Shown here: positions 5,430-9,676 of the stretch, one piece after another
Layout: the number at the start of each line of letters is the position of its first letter
Numbering within the stretch: the stretch's first letter is position 1
Assembly: GCA_025936955.1 (NCBI GenBank)
Contig: JAICSL010000038.1
Coordinates: forward strand, 1 to 9,676
Length of the DNA: 9,676 bases
Origin: Nitrososphaeraceae archaeon
GTDB lineage: Archaea; Thermoproteota; Nitrososphaeria; Nitrososphaerales; Nitrososphaeraceae
Direction of reading: 5' to 3'
Notes under the pieces: generated by a model
Seen by the model: only the letters and a program-made list of their open reading frames with translations
The model's database searches: none
Told to the model about the DNA's origin: nothing
Translations under genes and position numbers: made by a program

Positions 5430-6134
5430 ATGAATAAGATCTGTACCACAATAGCAACAGAAGATCTGGATGAATTAAAATATCAAATTGATAAAGCTTT
5501 TGATTGGGGATCAGATTACGTAGAAATTCGCTTTGACTTTTTAAAGTTATCAGATATGTCTCATGCTTTGAAAATTGTTGAGGAATTTAAAACAAAAGCA
5601 ATATTTACCATCCGGTCACCAGAACAGGAAGGCAAATTTACGGGAAGTCACTCTGACCGAATTACCTGGTTAAAAAAACTATCTGCTATTGAACCTATGC
5701 TGCTTGATATAGAACTCAAAACTATCAAAGAAAACGATGATCTAGCTGACTATTTGGAAGATCAGAAAACCCCACTGCTAGTTTCTTGGCATAACTTTGA
5801 AGAAACTCCCGAAAATACAGAGCTTACCGAGATTATTACAGAAATGAGAATCTACAGCAATCATATAAAAGTAGTAACAACAGCAAAGACGGGTCAAGAC
5901 GCTTTACGTATTCTAGATCTATATGAAAATGCTAATGGATTAAATTTAATCGCGTTTGCGATGGGAGATTCAGGCATATTATCTAGGATACTGTGCACAA
6001 TATATGGAAATGCACCATTTACATATGCTTCATTAGAAAAAGCTGTGGTCCCTGGTCAGTTAACAGTTAAACAAATAAGAAAGATATACGATAAAATCAA
6101 TGTTTGGTCCGAAATTTATGCAAAGCCAAGTTAA
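5430..6134 (+). CDS. aroD: 3-dehydroquinate dehydratase, type I
   Basis: This enzyme dehydrates 3-dehydroquinate to 3-dehydroshikimate through a Schiff-base intermediate, the third step of the pathway. The 234-residue protein is a single TIM barrel of normal length. VEIRFDFL (31-38) is the first substrate-contact strand. Catalytic residues by comparison with the Salmonella enzyme (Glu86, His143, Lys170, Arg213) are Glu67 in RSPEQEGK, His121 in SWHNF, Schiff-base Lys147 in HIKVV, and Arg186 in GILSRI. The C-terminal VVPGQLT segment (APGQ in most homologues) closes the active site. Two oddities stand out. The usual R-x3-E-G-G motif reads R-S-P-E-Q-E-G-K, one residue longer and with Lys in place of the second Gly. 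The usual GS before the TYA segment reads GNAPFTYA. It is the first gene of a packed four-gene block and its 3' end overlaps aroE. Confidence 0.94.
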   Translation: MNKICTTIATEDLDELKYQIDKAFDWGSDYVEIRFDFLKLSDMSHALKIVEEFKTKAIFTIRSPEQEGKFTGSHSDRITWLKKLSAIEPMLLDIELKTIKENDDLADYLEDQKTPLLVSWHNFEETPENTELTEIITEMRIYSNHIKVVTTAKTGQDALRILDLYENANGLNLIAFAMGDSGILSRILCTIYGNAPFTYASLEKAVVPGQLTVKQIRKIYDKINVWSEIYAKPS

Positions 6135-6963
6135 GACATACTGTATTATTGGAGACCCTATTAGTAGTTCTCTGTCTCCGTCTATGCAGAATGCAGCCTT
6201 TAACCATCTCAATCTAAATTGCACGTATATTGCATACAAGGTGTCAAAGGATGAGTTAGAAGATTCAATTAACTCACTTCGTGCTATCAATATCGCTGGA
6301 TTCAATGTGACTATTCCTAACAAAGTGGAAATTATAAAATACATGAATGATCTTGATCAGACAGCAAAGAAAGCAAACGCAGTAAATACAGTAATTAATG
6401 TTGATGGGGTATTCAAAGGTTACAATACTGATATTTATGGTTTTATTGAACCGCTACATAGAAGAAAAGTAAATTTTGATGGAATGACGATTCTTTTACT
6501 AGGTGCAGGCGGAGCGGCTCATGCTATCATTGCAGCCCTTTCCGAAGAAAAAGGGATTTTTAAAATAATGATTTCTAATAGAAACCACGAGAGAGCGAAC
6601 GAGTTGAAGAAAATGGGCTCTACTCTAGGTCTAGAATGTGAAACTGCGGAGTTATCTAATACTTCGCATCTTGCTTCCAAGTCAAATCTTATTATAAATA
6701 CAATACCTCAAGAAATGAATGATAAAGAAAATATTATCGGTTATCAACACATAAGCAAAGATAGCATTGTTTATGATATTAATTATAAGCCAGTTATCAC
6801 TGATCTAATTGAAAACGCAAGATATGCTAATGCTGATGTAGTTTATGGCTATGAAATGTTGTTAGAACAAGGAGCAAAGGCATTTGAAATCTGGACAGGA
6901 ATAAATGCACCAAGAGATGCTATGAAAAAGGCTCTATTTGGAATATTTGGCGAACCTAGATGA
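6118..6963 (+). CDS. aroE: Shikimate dehydrogenase
   Basis: This enzyme reduces 3-dehydroshikimate to shikimate with NADPH. The N-terminal substrate domain carries the Ser-x-Ser shikimate-binding element in PISSSLSPSM, the catalytic Lys in GFNVTIPNK, and ANAVNTV followed by GYNTDIYG, which holds the catalytic Asp. Lys and Asp are 36 residues apart, close to the 37 of the E. coli enzyme (Lys65, Asp102). The Rossmann domain starts with LLLGAGGAAHA, and SNRN fits the adenosine-phosphate-binding NR motif of NADP-dependent members. YGYEMLLEQGAKAFEIWTG is the usual C-terminal helix. I use the ATG at 6118 (281 residues), because it leaves about seven residues before the first conserved strand as in most homologues. 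The ATG at 6100 is in the same frame and remains possible. Either start lies inside aroD (17 or 35 nt overlap). The stop overlaps the next gene as ATGA. Confidence 0.95.
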   Translation: MQSQVKTYCIIGDPISSSLSPSMQNAAFNHLNLNCTYIAYKVSKDELEDSINSLRAINIAGFNVTIPNKVEIIKYMNDLDQTAKKANAVNTVINVDGVFKGYNTDIYGFIEPLHRRKVNFDGMTILLLGAGGAAHAIIAALSEEKGIFKIMISNRNHERANELKKMGSTLGLECETAELSNTSHLASKSNLIINTIPQEMNDKENIIGYQHISKDSIVYDINYKPVITDLIENARYANADVVYGYEMLLEQGAKAFEIWTGINAPRDAMKKALFGIFGEPR

Positions 6964-7814
6964 GAAATAAAGTTACCGCATCCATGAACGGGGCCATTTC
7001 TATAGTTAATGCAGTTGCAACAGGAAATGGCTCAGCATTAGGAATATCTTTAAAAGTTATAGTTGATCTTGAATTGAAAAGTGGTTATGGCATCGAATGT
7101 AATGAAATGAAGGAAGATATACTTGTTCGGAATATACTTTACAATACTCTTCCAAAAGAGATAATCGACAATAATTTAATATCCATAAATATAAAATCCG
7201 AAATTCCTAGAGGGTTTGGATTAAAAAGTTCGAGTGCAGTTTCTAACGCAATATCTCTAGCATGCAACAAACTTGTAACAGATGAAATAGATGACCAAAT
7301 TGTCTTGAACTCTGCTATAAATGCATCTCTAGATGCAAAAATTACCGTTACGGGAGCATATGATGATTCTGCTGCTTGTTACTTCGGTGGCTTTGTAGTA
7401 ACTGACAACTATGCTCGCAGACTAATACGCAGAGAAAAAGCGCCCGATAATCTACATGCAATAATTTTCATTCCACAAAATATATTGCGAGGAAACATAT
7501 CTAAGTTAAGTGTGATGTCGGAATTTTTTACAGATGCCTTCAAGTTAGCTGAGTCTGGTGAATATTGGAAAGCAATGAAATTAAATGGTATCCTTCTCTC
7601 AGCTTCGCTATCGAGCCGATACGAACCGATATTATCAGCTCTTGAAAAAGGTGCATTGGCAGCTAGTATTTCTGGAAATGGACCCTCCATCGCAGCTGTA
7701 GCTTATGAAGACGTAATAGACGATATCAAATCTGCCTTTGCGGAGTTCGAGGGTATCATTATTGTTTCTAAAGTCAATAATCAGAAGGCCTGTGTGAAAA
7801 GAATAGTTGGTTAG
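6960..7814 (+). CDS. aroK: Shikimate kinase, archaeal GHMP-family type
   Basis: This enzyme phosphorylates shikimate at the 3-hydroxyl with ATP. The archaeal enzyme belongs to the GHMP superfamily (galactokinase, homoserine kinase, mevalonate kinase) and is unrelated to the bacterial P-loop AroK. The 284-residue protein shows all three GHMP motifs. An N-terminal GAISIVNAVATGNGSALG segment covers residues 11-28. The phosphate-binding loop PRGFGLKSSSAV is at 83-94, where GLKSSSA is characteristic of archaeal shikimate kinases. The C-terminal glycine loop SISGNGPS is at 236-243. A homoserine or mevalonate kinase is excluded by the loop sequence and by its place between aroE and aroA. The start codon overlaps the aroE stop in the classic ATGA arrangement, and the stop lies inside aroA, so the three genes are almost surely translated in a coupled way. 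Confidence 0.94.
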   Translation: MRNKVTASMNGAISIVNAVATGNGSALGISLKVIVDLELKSGYGIECNEMKEDILVRNILYNTLPKEIIDNNLISINIKSEIPRGFGLKSSSAVSNAISLACNKLVTDEIDDQIVLNSAINASLDAKITVTGAYDDSAACYFGGFVVTDNYARRLIRREKAPDNLHAIIFIPQNILRGNISKLSVMSEFFTDAFKLAESGEYWKAMKLNGILLSASLSSRYEPILSALEKGALAASISGNGPSIAAVAYEDVIDDIKSAFAEFEGIIIVSKVNNQKACVKRIVG

Positions 7815-9114
7815 TATTCAGATAGAAAAATCGAAGATAAATGGAGTCTTGGGATGTCCATCGAGTAAAAGCTACAGTCACAGGGCAATTGCTATTGCTT
7901 CTCTTGCTGAAGGACAGTCTATTATTTCTAATGCTCTGCTCTCTCGTGATACGCTAGCAACTCTTGCCGCCTGCAAAGCATTTGGTGCAAATATTCACCA
8001 TACTAATAATATTTTGCATGTAGCCGGTAACCATAACTTAGACACTCCAGAAAATATTATCAACGCTGAAAATTCTGGTACTACGATAAGAATAATGTGT
8101 GCGATGTCTGCATTAGTGAAAAAAGGATTCACTGTTTTGACAGGCGATGAGAGTCTTCGTAGGCGGCCAATGTACCCAATATTGAATGCCTTAGAGCAAT
8201 TGGGAGTATATGCTTATTCTACAAAGATGGATGGTACTCCTCCGCTTATAGTGAGAGGTGGAGGGATCAAGGGAGGAACAGCTGTAATTGACGGAAGTGT
8301 TTCAAGCCAGTTTCTCTCATCGCTTTTAATTTCATGTATCTATGCTGATACTGAAGTGACACTGAGAATTAAGGATCAACAAGTGTCGAAACCATATATA
8401 TATTCCACTCTTGAAACTATGAAAACATTTGGCGTTAAGATCGATCATGATCCAAATTTTTTAGAATATTATATTGAAAGTAATAAGTACAAACCTACAG
8501 TATTTGAGATTCCTGGTGATTTCTCTACTGCAGCAGTAATGCTTGCAGCAGGACTTTTGGCTGGGGGCGATGATGGAATTATTGTAAAAGATTTAAATTT
8601 CTCTCTACCTCAGGCCGATTCAAAAATATTGGATATTATAAGAATGATGGAAGGTCATCTAAAAATTGACAAACAAAAAGGAGAGATAACTGCTTATGGT
8701 TCAGAAAAGCTAGAGGGTGGAGAATTCTGCATCATGGATTCTCCAGACCTGTTGCCAGTAATATCGATCCTAGCTCTAAAAGCAAGATCTCAGGTAACGA
8801 TATCAGGTGTAGCTCATGCAAGATTAAAGGAAACAGATAGGATCACAAATATTGCTTCCCAATTGACTAAACTTGGGGCAATTATCAAAGAAAAAAAAGA
8901 TGGCTTGTCAATCATCGCTCCTAGCGTCTTGAAAAATGCTTCGCTTGAAGCATTTAACGATCACAGGTTATTTATGGCATTTACTATTGCATCTTTGTTG
9001 TCTGAAAAATCAATAGTTTCTGGAGTACAATCTGTAGACGTATCATATCCAAATTTTATTCAAGACATGATTAATTTGGAAGCAAAAATAAGTCTAATGC
9101 CAGATAGAGAATAG
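7807..9114 (+). CDS. aroA: 3-phosphoshikimate 1-carboxyvinyltransferase (EPSP synthase)
   Basis: This enzyme joins phosphoenolpyruvate to shikimate 3-phosphate, giving 5-enolpyruvylshikimate 3-phosphate, the penultimate pathway step. The 435-residue protein is complete. PSSKSYSHR (18-26) gives the Lys21, Ser22 and Arg26 ligands equivalent to Lys22, Ser23 and Arg27 of E. coli. NSGTTIR is the phosphoenolpyruvate loop, TGDESLRRRPM the following basic motif, SSQFLSS the shikimate phosphate site, and GDFSTAAVML the domain hinge. MDSPDLLP carries the catalytic Asp, RLKETDR the phosphoenolpyruvate ligands, and FNDHR the final site. The start is constrained: a stop TAG in the same frame sits at 7804-7806, directly before TTG at 7807, and the conserved N-terminal strand begins at once. 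It overlaps the kinase gene by 8 nt. Chorismate synthase, the next enzyme, does not follow. Confidence 0.97.
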   Translation: MVSIQIEKSKINGVLGCPSSKSYSHRAIAIASLAEGQSIISNALLSRDTLATLAACKAFGANIHHTNNILHVAGNHNLDTPENIINAENSGTTIRIMCAMSALVKKGFTVLTGDESLRRRPMYPILNALEQLGVYAYSTKMDGTPPLIVRGGGIKGGTAVIDGSVSSQFLSSLLISCIYADTEVTLRIKDQQVSKPYIYSTLETMKTFGVKIDHDPNFLEYYIESNKYKPTVFEIPGDFSTAAVMLAAGLLAGGDDGIIVKDLNFSLPQADSKILDIIRMMEGHLKIDKQKGEITAYGSEKLEGGEFCIMDSPDLLPVISILALKARSQVTISGVAHARLKETDRITNIASQLTKLGAIIKEKKDGLSIIAPSVLKNASLEAFNDHRLFMAFTIASLLSEKSIVSGVQSVDVSYPNFIQDMINLEAKISLMPDRE

Positions 9115-9134
9115 GTATGGGCCAGATAATAGAT

Positions 9135-9179
9135 TATCAATCAAGTGATAATTCTTCACCTATTTGATTTTGATTGATA
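9135..9179 (+). terminator. Stem-loop after aroA, possible 3' end of the aro block
   Basis: TATCAATCAA (9135-9144) and TTGATTGATA (9170-9179) are a perfect 10-bp inverted repeat, and the loop contains a further GTGA/TCAC pair (9145-9148, 9156-9159). The structure begins 20 nt after the aroA stop. No T-run follows at once, so it may protect or process the 3' end of the mRNA rather than terminate it directly. Confidence 0.4.
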
Positions 9180-9212
9180 TTATACAGTAACTTCTAACCA
9201 TTCATTTAAACA

Positions 9213-9240
9213 TTTTTCAGTACTTACTTTTTATTTGATT
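9213..9240 (+). terminator. T-rich tract downstream of aroA
   Basis: The plus strand has T-runs of five or more at about 9213-9217 and 9228-9232, with further T-rich sequence to 9240. This is a plausible U-tract terminator for the aroD-aroE-aroK-aroA transcript. A 7-bp hairpin (AATCGTT, three bases, AACGATT; 9250-9266) follows directly. Confidence 0.4.
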
Positions 9241-9374
9241 GACAAACTGAATCGTTCAGAACGATTATTCTATTTACTTTGATTCTGTAAATTAGTCGCA
9301 TTACTGGATAGTATAACATGAATATAAAAAATTAGATATGAAGTAATTCTAATCTTAGTTCTGATATCGATGAG

Positions 9375-9409
9375 CACATGTCTTATAACTTATATAAATA
9401 TGACATGTG
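9375..9409 (+). promoter_or_regulatory. TATA box bracketed by an 8-bp inverted repeat
   Basis: CACATGTC (9375-9382) and GACATGTG (9402-9409) are perfect inverted copies separated by 19 nt. That spacer contains TTATAACT (9383-9390) and TATATAAA (9391-9398), the TATA candidates for the gene starting at 9412. Each arm also contains the self-complementary hexamer ACATGT. A dyad placed symmetrically around a TATA box is a typical arrangement for a repressor or regulator of archaeal promoters. Confidence 0.5.
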
Positions 9410-9411
9410 TA

Positions 9412-9676
9412 ATGAGTGCGAAAACAACGTTTGCAATACTTGGAGTTATTGTTACACTGAGTATTGTGGTAGCTGGCAGTTTATCTTATCCAGCATTAGC
9501 TGCAAAGTCAAATAGCAATAGTAGTCATGGAAACACTAAAGTCGGCGACACATCACCAAAGACTAGTAGTAGTGATACATCATCACCAAAGACTAGTAGT
9601 AGTGATACATCATCACCAAAGACTAGTAGTAGTGATACATCATCACCAAAGACTAGTAGTAGTGATACATCATCAC
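9412..9676 (+). CDS. Exported Ser/Thr-rich repeat protein, N-terminal part (runs off right edge)
   Basis: The frame from the ATG at 9412 is open to the window edge (88 codons). The product has a clear signal peptide: a short basic start (MSAKTT), a hydrophobic core to about residue 21, and a likely signal peptidase site after PALA, with no lipobox Cys. A short Asn/Ser-rich linker follows. From residue 48 there is a perfect decapeptide repeat, SPKTSSSDTS, four full copies before the edge. No family is recognisable. The Ser/Thr content suggests a flexible, possibly O-glycosylated stalk or secreted matrix protein, but that is inference. Two further in-frame ATGs upstream, at 9370 and 9400, lie in the promoter region and would put extra residues before the signal peptide, so 9412 is preferred. 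Confidence 0.75.
   Translation, partial: MSAKTTFAILGVIVTLSIVVAGSLSYPALAAKSNSNSSHGNTKVGDTSPKTSSSDTSSPKTSSSDTSSPKTSSSDTSSPKTSSSDTSS
9553..9676. repeat. 30-bp tandem repeat, 4 identical copies plus a partial one (continues right)
   Basis: Identical 30-nt units lie at 9553-9582, 9583-9612, 9613-9642 and 9643-9672, and four matching bases reach the edge. The unit encodes SPKTSSSDTS in the frame of the exported protein. The preceding bases (GDT in protein terms) resemble the end of a degenerate unit. Complete nucleotide identity indicates recent expansion. Confidence 0.95.

Noticed and set aside
6060..6344. 94-codon open frame on the minus strand across the aroD/aroE junction
   Set aside because: It is antisense to two well-supported enzymes and shows no family features.
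7409..7690. 93-codon open frame on the minus strand inside the shikimate kinase gene
   Set aside because: It is fully antisense to a conserved GHMP kinase and has no recognisable motif.
9553..9676. CRISPR-like or regulatory iteron array at the right edge
   Set aside because: The 30-bp units are contiguous without spacers and lie in frame within a protein with a signal peptide.

Overview
The window most likely comes from an ammonia-oxidising archaeon of the class Nitrososphaeria (Thaumarchaeota), possibly a Nitrosocosmicus-like lineage. Three observations support this. The shikimate genes are the archaeal set: an aldolase-type ADH synthase and a type II dehydroquinate synthase replace the classical first two steps, and the shikimate kinase is a GHMP-family enzyme. 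Most starts lack a Shine-Dalgarno sequence, and several have a TATA-like box about 25-35 nt upstream, as expected for leaderless or short-leader archaeal transcripts. There is a small single C2H2 zinc-finger protein, and the DNA is AT-rich. The archaeal assignment is firm; the genus is a guess.

Layout. Positions 1-497 (minus) hold the N-terminal part of an exported, sequon-rich protein that runs off the left edge in an 18-bp tandem repeat. Then come an NH3-dependent NAD+ synthetase (737-1489), ADH synthase (1685-2473) and 3-dehydroquinate synthase II (2460-3521, overlapping). After these lie a solitary beta-class DNA methyltransferase (3584-4492) and a 49-residue C2H2 zinc-finger protein (4540-4689). 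A gene-poor stretch of about 740 nt follows (4690-5429), containing T-runs, a TATA box with no clear gene, and a cluster of three stem-loops. Next is a tightly packed block with overlapping genes: aroD (5430-6134), aroE (6118-6963), GHMP shikimate kinase (6960-7814) and aroA/EPSP synthase (7807-9114). After a spacer of about 300 nt rich in inverted repeats, a second exported Ser/Thr-rich protein starts at 9412 and runs off the right edge in a 30-bp tandem repeat.

How the genes work together. The six aro genes cover every step from the aldolase condensation that makes 2-amino-3,7-dideoxy-D-threo-hept-6-ulosonate to 5-enolpyruvylshikimate 3-phosphate. Only chorismate synthase (aroC) is needed to reach chorismate, and it is not in the window. 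The pathway is split into two transcription blocks by the methyltransferase, the zinc-finger gene and the long non-coding stretch. The most notable non-coding signals are a nested palindrome in front of the methyltransferase, the stem-loop cluster at 5163-5260, and an 8-bp inverted repeat that brackets the TATA box of the right-hand repeat protein. No mobile element, CRISPR array, rRNA or tRNA was recognised.
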